A stretch of 64,000 nucleotides of DNA from Spirodela intermedia (taxonomy: Eukaryota; Streptophyta; Magnoliopsida; Alismatales; Araceae), in NCBI GenBank assembly GCA_902729315.2, contig LR746277.1, forward strand, positions 1,369,001 to 1,433,000. Reading direction: 5' to 3'. Below are positions 1 to 13,193 of this stretch, in pieces (position 1 is the stretch's first letter; every line of letters starts with the position of its first letter). Position numbers and translations under genes: made by a program. Below the pieces are notes generated by a model. The model made no database searches, was not told the origin of the DNA, and saw nothing but the letters and a program-made list of their open reading frames with translations.

Positions 1-3000
1 AAACTGCGCTTTAATGTAAATTCTATAAAAATACTACTTTATTTACAATCTCCTCTGAAAGGAAACATACCAAAAGTTTGCGGACAATCCTAAGGAATTC
101 AGACATGATCTATCTTAAGTTTTTCCCTTAATAAATCAAATAAAGTTATACCGTTTTAGTTTTACATTAACGATACCAACAAAGCCTCCAAGTATACAAT
201 ACTAATTTTGTATCCATTTAGTAGGTGCACAGAGAGCCATCTTTAGTGAGATTCATGGCAATTTTATATGCTTTCTAAACTATTCCAGTTCAAAGGTTTC
301 AAGGAAATTGTAGTAAGAGCCAACTCTAACACAGGAACTAGGAGAACGCATTTGACCAACTGTTAATGAACATTTAAAAGGGAGTTGTTGTCCTCTTAGC
401 TTTCATTTGATGCAACGCATAAGTCAGCATAGTATGATAAATTATATAAATCATGCCACAAGGAATTATTTCGAGGACCGTAAGCTCCACCCAACAAAAT
501 CTGTTGAAAGAACGATTTTAGAACGAATTAGAAAGAGAAGAGAGGAGCGAACCACACATACAGGAGTAGATCCCTCCATGCAGGCCCTTGCCCTGGTAAA
601 TGATAAATTGCCAGCTAGGAATGAATTGCCCCTCTCAAAAACCTTCTGAGGGTTAAGTCCTTCAGCAGGCCACCTGTGCACAGAAGAATCTGTAGTTGCA
701 ACCCATATGCTATCATCTTGTAATGCCAATTGCAATATTGGGTGCTCCTCCATGCAAAGCAACAGGCTTTCTCGAGTGGCCAAGTCCGTCAGGTACAGCT
801 GAAATAGGATTATTAAACCAAGCACATAAACCAGAGTCCTGGATGACATAAAAGTTCATGAAGAATCTCTAATAAATTAATGACTTAAGCACATACAGAA
901 AGGTCCCGGCCACCACTGTAAACATGACTGAATGTTGGCGTACTGGCAAGTGCCCAAATAGAATCAGTGTGCACAGCATAAGAATGAATACATCGCTGCT
1001 GACCAAGATCCCATAGACTACAATTTACAAGAAAAAAAGGCACGTCAACTAAATGAAAAATTTGTAGAGATTGAAAAATTGATAATGAAATAAAGAGAGG
1101 GAGAAAAATCTGAGGTTTGACTTGTTCAGTTATTTACGGTAGCATCCAGAAACTTTGACCATTGTAAGAGAGAAACAACTAATCAAAGTTTCTGTTTGAA
1201 AGAGTAATTACCGGATCATTGAATCAGATGACCCTGATAGACAATACCTGGAACAGGAAAAACACAGACAGAAATAAATAAGTATACCGTGTCCAATAAA
1301 TTGCACAACCAACATGATTAAAACAGGATACAGGTTCAACTATAATGTGAACTGTCACAAAGAAACAGGAAAGTTATCCATATTTTCTGCTGGCTAATTT
1401 TTTTGTCCAACCTAGATCCAAGAAACAGTTTCCCCTCACTTCATATTCCAAAGTATGGAAACAAAATACAATACATATGCAAATAATCAAAAGTTGTTTT
1501 AACCATTTAAAGATTTCCATACATTCAAGTGCTACATTACATATTGTACAATGATAACTGATAGGACTACCGATCTGCAGATAACGAGCATACATGATTA
1601 TAAAGGTATATGAATATTTTATAGATAGTGAGAAACAAAACTATCCACCTCCCAGTAGAATCCAAAAGCAATGCCCTTATGTTGTCGGTATGTCCCCTCA
1701 GTTTCATGGTCTTTAAGCCAGTTCTTGGGTCCCAGACACGTACAACCTGCAAATCAAAAACATATGAATATGAAAAATACTCACAAAAAATAAAAAGTTG
1801 TGCAGCTTTAAAACAACTGCAGACGCAAGGTTAAAGACAGCAAATAAAAGGAAACAAAACTCAACTCACACAGGAAAAAAAGGTGAGTATTTCCCAGGGA
1901 CCTAGACTCAACTTTATCCAATAAATGAGGGAAAGTATAATCTGCAAGTACCTTTTCAGTTCCACCAGAGACAAGTAATGTTCCAGTATCATTCATTGCC
2001 AATGCATAGACCGACTCTTTATGGCCTTTGACAGCAACTGGAGTGTACCCATGTGACTGTGTTGCATGCATAGAGATGCTGCTACTTGAATTAATAGAAC
2101 GCAAACTTGTGACAGGAAGCCCAGAATTTCCCGAAGCAGCAGTTCCATTTGAACTTTCGTCCTCCGCTGTTTCAACAGACTTGCTGACGGGAAGAAGTGC
2201 TGCTTCAATATCCCATATAAAGACCTCCCCACCGAGCCCACCAGAGGCAACTATATTGCTCTATAATGCAAGACTACAAAAGAATCAAAAACTCAACCAG
2301 AAAAACCAATGAAATGTTTGCTGTGAATTATTGGTTCATTTCATAATAGAAGGGGATTATAATTTGCACAGGAAATAAAATTTACCAAACAGAGAACATC
2401 AAACTAAATATGAAGACAACGTAACACGTGTACACAAAAGACATTACATTTATTCCGGCTGCTCCAAGGCATATGACATAGTCAGAATGTTGGCGTAGAG
2501 TTCTGATGCAAGACCCATCAGATAAGCAACTCCACAACTAGTAGGCAAAGGGAGCAGTATAGTGAGTACAAGTCCTTGCACAAAAAAGTATCAATGGTAC
2601 ACTGTCAAGTCTAAAACCTTAATTGTAGTATCTGACGAACAAGAAACCAGCTTGTCACCCACAAGCACTGCATCATTAACCTGCCCAATAACGAGAACCT
2701 TGACAAATGAGGTGAATCAAACAAGGAGAATTCGCGCAACTAAAGCCATCAATCAGAAAATAAGAAACTAAGACACATTAGTTTCACATCATACAATATT
2801 TTTTGCATGAAAAAACCAGAGAAAAAGCTACAAGCCAGGTACAATAAAAAAGTCTATCAAATTTTAGTGAATATTATACTCAATATTGTTCAATAAAAGC
2901 CAAAAAGGTCATCCATACCAAATCAGCATCCAGATCACATTTCAGTCGAGTTACAATGGCGCTAATAATCTGATAACTGAGTGAATCTTGAGATAAAAAA

Positions 3001-5861
3001 CCAAATAAAGAAACACGCAAAAGACTAGATACAGTTCTCATTAGACTTCACTTTAGCTGATTCATCCAAAATAAGCAAATTTAACAGATCAATAACCCGA
3101 ACTGAGTTTGACCAAACCAAAATTGAAGGTTTCAATGCTGTCTGCTGGACCCAGTAAGAACTAGAGGCGAAATTGTTAAAACTTTTAAAGACCCACCTGA
3201 AAGAAAAAGGATGAATGGTAGAAAAAAGGTGATAAAAATAACTAATTTCCTTAAACATTTTATTTTATTATCTTTATTTTCCTCTTCGGCCTGTTCATTC
3301 TTTTAAGCAATTTATCGGGAACATTCAGGCCGATAATAGCTTAGGATCTCTGGTATTATGCATTCATGCTGCCAACGACATAGAAGCCTGAATATTAACG
3401 AATCTTCTAGAATTTGTATCCTGAAACCTACATTTTAAACATTGATGCAGCTAATTGTTCACCAGCCATAATTTTTGACTGATCTACTCAAACTGGTTGG
3501 AACCTAAGCTATCTACCTTCATTGCAAGAAAGATGCATTTAACCAAAGACAGATGATTTCAAGAAAAAAATATATCTAATACTGTTAGAAGGCAGAAAGG
3601 ATTCAGATCCAAGATCTCATGGACACCACACATGCTGGATGCGTAGCTATCCTGTAAGTTTCAAAATACCAAAACCTTTCTTCCTATTAGCAATCCATGA
3701 AGGCTGTACCAAATAAAAACTAATCGAAATAGGTTTACAGAAAAAGATAGAACTCGTAAATAAGTAAATTGACTTTATCAAAACGTCCATTTAATGTTTT
3801 TTACAAAGTGCATAGCCCAAAGTATTCATTAGAATTGAAGGAGAGAATGTATAGATGCATCGTTAATGTGCTCTAAAAAACCCCATGTATAGAAATCCTG
3901 GGGACCCGCATCAAGGTGCCAAAGATCATGGTAGTCAACCAAAAATAAAGGATCATCTTTCTCACCCACAGCCACTTGCTTTTGGTTATCCTTCCACTCT
4001 ATCACCAAAACTAGCGATCACAATCTCTCTTGAGCACATGAAAGAGAAGATAATTTAAAGTGATGACAGGGTAATTGGTTCAAAGCCACTTTTCTGAAAA
4101 AAATGCAAAACTGCTCTGGGTCTATATTTAGTTTAAACAAAAATATAGTATTATCCAACGAAAATTGCATAAGCATCTTATGTGAGCAGTTTTGCATCTT
4201 AGCATGGTGTGCTTAAAGATCAGACCTGTGTGGAAACCAGTCTTCTTTTGGTCTACCTCAAAAAATTAGACAACAATTCAAATAAGGTGACTCCGAATGA
4301 TAAATCCATCCCTGCCTCCATCTCGGTAACTTGACCACAATACTTCCTCCTAGGAAGCGGAAGTTGTGTGAAGAAAACCAACATGGAGCTAAAATGGTGA
4401 GATTCATCATTTAAAAAAATCAGGTTGGACTAGAAATGGCTGTCCTGTCTAGAATTTATAGCACTCTCAGCAGAGATCAACTAAGCATTGAAAGTGATGA
4501 TCACCCTCCTTCCTTCAGCATTCGTGGAGACTATGCTGATTATGATATGATTATATAAGTTACACTATGACCATCGGGCCTCTGGGGACCTTTTTCTTTA
4601 CCTGTATCTAACCAAATTATCTAACTGATGTGACAATTTTTCGAGGTGCAATTGTCTATTCTCTTTAACCATCTCTTTTTCAGTGTATTCCCTGCCTTTA
4701 ATTGGTACAGTAGTGTTATCGTTCGTCCTTACTATTCTTATTTACATTCTCATAAGTGATCTCTTAAAATACAGGTATGTTTTCATCATTAACTGATTCA
4801 TGAATACAAATTTACATAAGACAATTGATTTGGATCTTGAACTACTCGTGGAAAGGATGGGAATCCAATCATTGAAATTATATCCATACATGAGACGGAT
4901 GAACCCTGCCATCTGAAAAAAATGAAAAAAACAGAATTTCCATGGTATTAACTTTATTAGCCCATTTTAGGCGACTGATATTAAAATCCAGAGATACATT
5001 CTCCAACAATCTTGCAGAAGGAAATTCTAAGGTTTCCATGTAGTTCAAAGTTGATTTTTGTATCAGCATAGAGGTAACGTCTACGAAAATATTTCTAAAG
5101 AATCAAGTACAATGAGTCAAAATGAAAGAAAGAAGAAATTACAAAAGACAATCAGTAAGAAGAATTCATTTGAAGTGACATAAATTTAAAACAAAACACA
5201 ACCATTGGTTCTAATATCTCAGGCATCAAGTATCCTTAATTGGTTGGTCAGGATAGAAAGGAAGCTCTCACATCGACTGGATTGCAAAATGCCCAAATGA
5301 ATATAATTCTATTTAGACAATGGCTTAATGACCACTTTATAAAGAAAAATAACAAACAGCAACCATCTCAAAGGTGATTCCTTATTTCTTTTCAAATAAT
5401 CCAGTAAAATACTAAATTAAGATGAAAATAAAGAATAGTATGCGTAGCAATATATACCCAGTCAACATGTGATTCAAATGTCGCAGAGCAAGTGGCACCA
5501 TCATCACCCAATGCCCATCTTTTCAGAGTCCCGTCTCGACTACCAGTAAACAAATAATCAGAATGATCGGAGGAGGGTGACTTATATACAGCTAAGCAAT
5601 TGACGCCGGCACAATGCTGCATGAAGAAAGCACATTCCCAGGCAGAGTGACGTGACTGACTTTAGAAGCCAAGCATAGCTAGTAATCTGAGATAAATCGT
5701 TTCCAGAATCTAAAAAAACACAGGGAATTGAGTTAACATACGAAAAGAAAAAAACACTTCACCTTTGGGTCATCTGAATCATTCAAAACATAAGTCAAAC
5801 GTTTTTCTTTACGAGGACGAGAAGAGTTGGATGTATTCCCGGCACTGCCTACCCGGTGCAT
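1..5861 (-). CDS. WDR48: WDR48-type WD40 repeat protein (LRS1-like), 3' end outside the window
   Basis: Coding exons in transcription order: 5763-5861, 5458-5616, 2618-2680, 2448-2537, 1952-2260, 1649-1746, 1212-1247, 897-1017, 562-798. All have GT/AG borders and the phases close, giving 404 residues. The start reads [11 protein letters not shown], as I recall for the Arabidopsis homologue At3g05090. WD40 blades are recognisable: [92 protein letters not shown] and YSGGRD. In animals WDR48/UAF1 activates USP1/12/46 deubiquitinases; plant homologues are linked to DWD/CUL4 modules and lateral rooting (family knowledge). The C-terminal third, which carries the DUF3337-type domain, should lie left of base 1; I could not place a convincing exon in 1-561. 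Intron 2 is 2.8 kb and the seventh exon is only 36 nt. An acceptor just upstream of the ATG (about 5872) suggests a 5'-UTR intron starting in the 8.4-8.9 kb GC island. Confidence 0.88.
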
Positions 5862-7332
5862 TGCAGACCTATCAGAAATTAATCCATGAATGTCGTCAAC
5901 GTATTTTCATTTATCAATCTCGTAATGCTACCGGAAACGAAATTAAAAACTCCTAAATACTGCTCCTAAACTATGCCATCGTTCATATATAAAAAAGAAC
6001 GATGGAATCAGAATTAGAGATGGTAATGAGTGAGGAGAGAGCTGCTCACATGGAAAAGCCAAATGGACCAATCATAGTTTTTAGGTTGACAGTAAGCCAG
6101 TGAGAAAGAAATCAGTCGGAAGAAGAGAATTTAAAACTGCAAGAAGACGACAGCACATTTCTTCTGAAGAAAGAACAAATTCCTTTCTCAAATGATTTTC
6201 AAACACTCTGGGCAACCTTATGTATCCATTTAATGCATGTTCGTACAATAAACTTTTCGAAAACTTTCCACCGCCCCATTCTACTTGTTCCGGTACAGTC
6301 ACGAGTTCAATTTGATCTTAAAATCACAATTAACTTAATGTAAGCTTTATACTCTACCAGGGAAAGGTTGGTGTCTTCTAGAAGCAGAAACTCAATAAAG
6401 TTATGCAACTCCTCCGGTAAATAATAGCCTCATAAACACATTGAACAAGTCAATCTTCACTTTCACTCTTCATTTGATCAAATTAACTGCACAGCAGGAA
6501 AGCAATTGTCACGATAAATTCTTTCCGAAAAAGTGATCCAAGAGCACAATTTTTTGTCCATTCTATTTCTACAAGGGAAACTTTCTCAAGCACAAACAAC
6601 CGTCTTTAAACAACAACAATGAAAAGAAGGATTTTAGGTGCAGAATATGTGATAAACTCATGACTCATGCGATTAAATCTACATTCTTTGAAGCATACAG
6701 AAAAATTATTAGCCTAAGGTTAAAAATAGTGAGAAAATATTTAAAATCATGCCTTGTTCCAAGAACTGCTCAATCTTAGGAACTATTTTCTTCTTACGTG
6801 ATTGTATAAACATGTCTCTTCTTTGTGAGGTGCTAACTGACATGTAGAATTAAGAGGGAGAAAGAATGGCATAACTTGAGAAGTTTTTCCAGATCAAAGT
6901 CTTCCCAATTCAATCAGACCACAAAATTAGCCAAGTGGCCAGGCCAGATATGATTCTGATCAGTATTGAGTCAGCCAATTCAGAAAAAGCATCTGATTCA
7001 GGCAGAAGTAGGAGAAGACTTTTCGTCTTTCAAAAAACTATAAATTAAAATAAATAAATAATTAAAATAAAACTTTACACATAGACCATTGCCAAATATT
7101 TCTCCAAGAACTGACGGAGAGTAATTGAACAGATCCCTTCCACATGAATGAGAGAGGCACAGTTCAGCAGCTTGCTGCAAAAAAAAGCTAAAACAACAGA
7201 AAATCTCCGTTTGATAAAAATCAAACGGAAACTATCCAGTTGCCTCAATAAAAGGCATCTGCTTTCATGAAAAACAACATGACAAGACACCTATTCCTTG
7301 TATAATGGGAAGGGAAAAAAGTATGTGTGTAT

Positions 7333-7370
<38 letters not shown>

Positions 7371-8930
7371 AAAAAATACTTTTTTTCGACTAAATGTATT
7401 AAGAAAACAGAAGCAAGAAAATCCATCCAACATAAAAGTATCTCTTGCTTCTGAAAGCCCTCTTCAGACTTTGCCAGTTCAAAGAATTACGAAAATGAAT
7501 GGTGGGTTGGTTCTTCACGGCCATTTAGAGAAATGGTAGATAGGAAGGAATAAAAAATAAAATGTAAACTTCTCGACTACCATGTAAATGAAGGAAAAGA
7601 TAAGCTTCGGATGATGTTTCCTCCAACCATAAAGAAACTCACTTCTTCCCAAAAGAGGGTATTCATACTCTCTCTCGTTTATAGAAAGAGTTTACTATTC
7701 TGGACGATTAAGGATCCCAAGCCTGCCATGCAGACTTTTAAAATTATTGCAGGCTCGTTTAATAATAAAACTAATAAACCAGTAACAGTTTTATGTTGCC
7801 CAGAAGAATTCATGATTTTCTGGCCTCCAAAATCCTGCCTTCAGTTACGAAAAAAATTCTAGACGATGAAACAGTGCTTGCACAGGTAGCTTTCAATATG
7901 ATTGCACTAATGATCAAGATCAAACTTTCTTCCCGAGTTCATGAAATGACATACACTATTCAGAGACAGAAATTAAATTTAATGAGCCATTGTCTCTGTT
8001 TGACTACAACTACAGCATTTCTGAACGTGGTACAGACTACACAATAGCATCCGATAACCTGATCCTAGTTTTTTATACACGAAAACACGTAACTCCACAG
8101 TGATGGTAGTTGAAAACTGTGAACGACACAGGAGGCGTTGATCGCGCGCATCAGGGATCATGATAAAATCTTCCTCGATGTAACAGGCCACCAATTAACC
8201 GTTGTGGATGATATCCATGAATGTAAGAAAGTTCCAGACACGCAACAAGCAAAACAAAATACGTGATGCATTGGCACTACAAGAGAAGGCGCAAGGTCCC
8301 TTACATAGTCTAACGATATATCAAAGAAGAGGCGTAAACCGACGACAAAAAAGGGTTAACGACGAACTCTCCGCCAGGCAATTCACCGACAGAGGAGGTG
8401 CGCGATCGGAAAAAAACCAAATTGGGATGACTCACCAACTAGATTGCGCAGTACACGCCAGGGTCAACCGGGCGCACGTCTCCTACAGGAATCCAACCCA
8501 CGGCTCACGGATGGACGACCCTGGAACCCTAGATCGCGGGAAGAGCGAGGATCCGGGGAAGACAAGCACCACTGCATAGGACGACTGCGAGAAGCGGCGC
8601 CAGAGAAGGATTCCTCACTGCGACCAGCTGCATCTGGAGGAAGACCCGTGCCAGCCCTGCGCTGCGAAGCCCCCTCGATCGCCCTCCGACTAAGCTCGAG
8701 GAAAAAAAAACTACGAAAACAAAGCGAAACTGCGGCAGCCTGGAAAACGACGTCCACTTTCGCGGCGAGGAATCCCGCTAACTGGCGTAAATCCCGCAAA
8801 CCAAACGCTTCGCTCATCGGGAATCCACTATTCTACCTAATCCCCCCATGTCGGACTCTTTCCCCCATACCAAACGGGGTTCCCCACTATCGCGTCCCCC
8901 ACCAAATACCGGCTTAGACGACCCGTCGAT
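5862..8930 (-). other. Putative 5'-UTR intron and first noncoding exon of the WDR48-like gene
   Basis: No coding exon is supported here. A splice-acceptor sequence directly precedes the WDR48-like ATG, and the only GC-rich, leader-like sequence upstream is at about 8400-8900. That stretch reads CT-rich on the minus strand, contains the leader-type string CTAGGGTTCCAG and has possible donors near 8507. The intervening 2.5 kb is AT-rich and holds a (TA)n tract at 7335-7367. The 125-157 aa open frames in 8202-8917 follow the GC content and show no family resemblance. That this is one long leader intron is inference. Confidence 0.4.
7335..7367. repeat. (TA)n microsatellite
   Basis: An uninterrupted alternating A/T run of about 33 bases inside the presumed 5'-UTR intron of the WDR48-like gene. 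Confidence 0.95.
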
Positions 8931-8950
8931 TCAACTTCCCAATCTCACGC

Positions 8951-8972
8951 ATTAATTTATTATATTATTTTG
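8951..8972 (-). promoter_or_regulatory. Possible TATA-like element of the WDR48-like gene
   Basis: On the minus strand this reads AATATAATAAATTAAT, just upstream of the GC-rich leader. It is placed as expected for a core promoter, but many similar AT strings occur nearby. Confidence 0.25.
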
Positions 8973-9099
8973 AAATTCGGAAATATTCTCCGAAACCATT
9001 TAAACCGGTATATTACATATTTTCGACCTACCCATTTTATTTGATTTCACTTATTTTAATTAAAAACCATGATACTATTGCCCATTAGTGGATGCATCA

Positions 9100-9116
9100 C
9101 TCTCTCTCTCTAACCT

Positions 9117-9153
<37 letters not shown>
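9100..9153. repeat. CT-rich microsatellite
   Basis: Two CT runs split by short interruptions, the longer one about 28 bases. It lies between two divergently transcribed genes. Confidence 0.9.
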
Positions 9154-9157
<4 letters not shown>

Positions 9158-9622
9158 CTTGCTAAAATTTTTTGGCTTGATGGGTTTTTTGGGTTCATCA
9201 CTTCTGATCTAGTTCTAATAATTTTTTACTCGAATATAATTTTTTTAAAGAGTAATATTTAATTTAAATCGTTTTTTATGAGTGTAACGTGAATAAATAT
9301 TAATAAAATATGTTCGGAGTAATTATACGATTTGAGGGGGGTTTTGCTTTAGGAGATTAGGCTGATCATGCATTGTGGGAATATATTTATTCAATATAAA
9401 AAATCACTAAAAAATAATTTTTTCGATATAATGGGAAATTTACTATTTTTATTGCTTGCATTAATGCGGTCAGTGCCCATAGTTCATCTGGTTAAAGTCA
9501 ACGATGTCCACCCGTATGAGTGGGCCGGGCCTGATAATCCCTTGGATCAGCCCGGCCCGTTTACATAGTCTGCCGACCTGCGCGAAGAACTGCAACAGAG
9601 ACAGCCGCCCGGTTGTGGAGCG

Positions 9623-9630
9623 CCACGTGG
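9623..9630 (+). promoter_or_regulatory. Palindromic G-box CCACGTGG
   Basis: A perfect CCACGTGG palindrome about 430 bases upstream of the TATA box of the DUF3537 gene. G-boxes are bound by plant bZIP and bHLH factors. Function here is inferred from sequence and position only. Confidence 0.5.
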
Positions 9631-10054
9631 ACAGATCTTCTTTCGGTATCTTCACGCATAAACAGAGACGAGCAGACCGGGGCGGCGGCCAGTGGGGCCC
9701 GTTTTGACTTTTGGGGATCGATGCGGAGGTGACACGGCTCGAAATAGATGCCATTTTGTTCTCATATCCCTGTTTTATGAGAATTATATCTAACATACCA
9801 GAGTATTTATGAATTATATTATTAGATGGAAAAGAGTAAAGTCGTAAATATCGGAGCGATGGGGCGAAGAAAAAAAAAAGGAAATCGAAGATCAGTGAGT
9901 GGGCAGTGATTAATGGGCATAAAGAAATCGATTTGAATTGAAAGATTAAATAAAAATGAAGTTTTTGAGAGGGACGAAGGGGACGGATGCCAAGAGCAGG
10001 CGAACAACGGAGGAACGCGAGGCCGGCACGGGTCTCCACTGTCTTCTTCCTCCG

Positions 10055-10060
10055 TATATA
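10055..10060 (+). promoter_or_regulatory. TATA box of the DUF3537 gene
   Basis: TATATA lies in the GC-rich context CCGTATATACCCGCC, about 400 bases upstream of the ATG. It predicts transcription start near 10085-10090 and a leader of about 375 nt. It is the only TATA-like string in this GC-rich stretch. Confidence 0.55.
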
Positions 10061-10068
10061 CCCGCCTG

Positions 10069-10390
10069 GTGCAAGCTGCTGCCTTTCCAACCGCGTCGAA
10101 AGCTGTAAATAGGCTGCCTTTCCAACCGCCGTCCTCCTCCCGCAGAAGCCACTGGTCGTGGGCACGAGCCCTCCGGGCTCCTCTCCCCTCTCCTTCCTTC
10201 CTCCTCCACCCTCCTCCCGCTTTTTCGGAGAGACCCACCAGAGAGAGAGAGAGAGAGAGCCCTCCGAGCTGTTCTCTCCAACCGCCGGCCTCCTCCGGCA
10301 GACGCCACTGGTCGTGGGCACGAGCCCTCCGAGCTCTTCTCTCCCCTCCTCCTTTTTCAGTCAGCGAGAGAGAGAGAGAGAGAGAGAGGT
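10069..10390 (+). repeat. Tandemly duplicated leader of the DUF3537 gene with GA tracts
   Basis: The segment beginning CCAACCGCCG and running through CACTGGTCGTGGGCACG and GCCCTCCG occurs at about 10122-10188 and again at about 10278-10348, offset 156 bases. Each copy is followed by a (GA)n run (10241-10259 and 10366-10389). A shorter 17-base repeat, GCTGCCTTTCCAACCGC, occurs at 10078 and 10113. The duplication lies inside the predicted 5' UTR. Confidence 0.85.
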
Positions 10391-10461
10391 GAATGGTGGT
10401 GTAGGAGGCCAAGGAGGGTAGAACAGGAACGTTGGTCCTGTGGAGTATAGAGAGGAGGAAG

Positions 10462-13160
10462 ATGTACGGTGGCGGAATTGGGGTGGCGGAGGAAGCGCCG
10501 CTGCTGGCGGCGCACGGGCGGAGCGCCGGCGACCGCAACGCCAAGTCCTACCTCCGCTGCGCGTCCTACGCCAGCGACGAGCTCCGCAGCTTCCGCTCGT
10601 GGCTCCGGTGGATGTGCGTCGACCAGTCGGGCCCCTGGCGGGCGGCGCTCTCCTGGGGGATGTTCCTCGTCCTCGCCGCCGCCGTGCCGCTCACCTCCCA
10701 CTTCGTCGTCGTCGTCGACGCCGACCGCGAGGGGCGGCGCCGCCACGCGAGCTACGACGCCGTCGTGCAGCTCTCGCTCACCTCCGTCGCCGCGCTCTCC
10801 TTCGTCTGCCTCTCCGCTTTCTTCCGCCACTACGGCCTCCGCCGCTTCCTCTTCCTCGACAAGCTCTGCGGCGAGAGCGAGACTGTCCGCCAAGGCTACA
10901 CCTTCCAGCTCAACGTAAGCGGCCCGCCTCATCTCCTTTCTCCAGAGATGCAGATTTCTTCTTCGGTTTTCTCCAGAGACCATATATATATATATATATA
11001 TAGATGGTAGAACACTCTGCATCTTAGTCTTAGCCAGGGATGGAGATTTCTTCTTCTGGGTTATATAATTGGTGATCGATCTTATGGCTCATGAAATCGA
11101 TGTGAAATAACCCAATGAATCTGCCATGGGATGAATCACCGAGGATCGACTGAAGATCTTTGAGAAGTTATATCAGTTTTTCCTTTGGAATATCCACTGA
11201 GATGCTGATTCGTCGGTTCAATCTGGTGCTTATGAATCCTGGGCCTTTTCCCATAACTTCTTGTTAGTTTGTAGCTTATATAATTCGGTTGATGTGAACC
11301 CACTCTTGTAGCTACACCTGAATTTGCCAAACATCATGGTTTAGTTTAATTCATTGCTTCTCTGGCTCGTAATTTTCTATTTACCTATCGTCTACGCCAA
11401 CTGAATTCCTTGATCTTGAGATATATCTTAGGAAATTTGCTTTGCTTGTCTAATCACCTGGAATGTTGGTCAAACCAGCGGTGTATAAATATACCCTTCT
11501 TCTTGAGAGCCTTCAGTTTAGCTGCCACAGTCGTTGTTGGGAACTCAAGGCTGAGATTAAGATGCAAAATATTCAATCTTATGATAATAAAATATGGAAC
11601 TTGTGATCGTTTTTTTTTTTTAATTTCCATATTTGGTTATCACAGTCATTGTTGTGAAGTCAAGCCTAAGATTAAGATGCAAAGTAAACTCTAGTTTATG
11701 CTAATAAAATAAATATGGAACTCGTGATCTTGATCTTTTTCTTTCTTTCTTTCTTTCCATAATAGTTTGCTATCACAGTCTTCTTGAAAGAGTCTGGTTA
11801 GATATCACAGCCGTTGTTGGGAATCAGGGCCTAAGATTAGGATGCAAAGTCAAGTCTAGTTTATGGTAATAAAATAAATTTGGAGCTTGTGATAAAATAT
11901 AAATATATTTATCTTCTTCTTGCATATTTTGCAGAGGTCCTTCAAGTTGCTGTCGATGTTTGTGCTGCCGTGTTTCGCAGCAGAGTGTGGGTACAAGATC
12001 TGGTGGTACTGCAAGGGGGAAGGGCGCATCCCCTTCTTGGGTAACCCCTACGTGAGTGATGCTTTGGCTTGCATTCTGGAGCTATGGTCCTGGCTGTACA
12101 GAACGTCCATCTTCTTCTTGGTTTGTGTGCTCTTTCGGCTCATCTGCCACCTCCAGATCCTCCGCCTCCAGGACTTTGGACTTGTCTTCCAGGACGAGTC
12201 GGATGTGACGTCTATCTTAGCGGAACACCTGCGCATCCGTCGGCAGCTCCGCGTAATCAGCCACCGTTTCCGCTCGTTCATCGTCACCTGCCTCATCGTC
12301 ATCACTCTTTCTCAGCTTGCTTCCCTTCTTCTTACTACCCGCTCAAAGGCCGAGGTCAATCTCTACAACGCTGGCGAGCTGGCGGTATGCACAGATAAAT
12401 CACTCTTACCCAGTTTCTTTTCCTCTTTTTTTTTTTTAAATAAAAAATAAAAATCTTTTTTTGGCAAGTTATGAAACTAAATTGATGGAGATCATGGATC
12501 TCAGAATGGTTCGCATTGGTCGCTTTCTCTCTCAGTTGACTTTCAGTGCTCCAAAACGTATACCTGCTTTCTGTTCCTTTGCTCTGCCTCTTAGGATGAG
12601 ATACCATATGCATAAAGTTTTATCCATAGATAACCTTATGGTAAGTAATCACATATGTGGAGCTGGATGACGCCATTTTTTGCTTCAGAAAAAAGAAGAA
12701 GAGGAAAACTGCCGTTGACCCATTTGACCTTTAGGAAGGAAGTGAGACATCACACTAGTTTTGATGCCATTTTAGGATTTCTTCTCGCGTTATTGTCCTC
12801 GTTTGCATATTTTGCTTAGATCTGTGATTCTCTTGTGCGACCTCTTCTTGCAGCTCTGTTCCGTTGGACTGGTGACTGGGATCCTCATATGCCTAAGAAG
12901 CGCAACAAAGATCACGCACAAAGCGCAGGCGATCACCAGCCACGCTGCCAAATGGCACGCGTTCGCCACCGTCGAGTCCTTCGACCCAGAATCCGAAGCG
13001 CCTCTCCGGATCCCTTCCGGCCGCGTCCATCCTCTCTACGGCGCCGCCGAGTCGGACTACGATGAACTCGGCGACGAGGATGACCTTGCGGACACCAACC
13101 TGGTGAAGGCCAACACCACCACCATTTCCTTCCAAAAGAGGCAAGCTCTGGGTAAGGCAG

Positions 13161-13193
<33 letters not shown>

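Larger units (their letters stand above)
8931..10053. other. Divergent intergenic region between the WDR48-like and DUF3537 genes
   Basis: About 1.1 kb with no supportable gene. It holds a CT microsatellite (9100-9153), an AT-rich stretch (9200-9460) and a more GC-rich proximal promoter (9480-9720) with a G-box at 9623-9630 and TGGGCC/GGCCCG motifs around 9520-9560. The two flanking genes are transcribed away from each other, so it must contain both promoters. Confidence 0.7.

Noticed and set aside
1-561. Final exons of the WDR48-like gene
   Set aside because: A short LTKDGS-like string is present on the minus strand near 230-250, but no exon with matching borders and continued similarity could be built, so it was not called.
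4878-5069. Candidate extra exon of the WDR48-like gene (frame containing [12 protein letters not shown])
   Set aside because: The true SDG-containing blade is encoded at 2448-2537 with proper splice sites. This stretch only resembles it by chance.
8202-8917. Frames of 117-157 codons around the WDR48-like leader
   Set aside because: GC-island artefacts rich in Arg/Ser/Pro. The overlapping frames on both strands have no domain.
9470-10544. Minus-strand frames of 240-283 codons upstream of the DUF3537 gene
   Set aside because: They span the promoter and the duplicated GA-rich leader and consist of low-complexity repeats, with no family resemblance.
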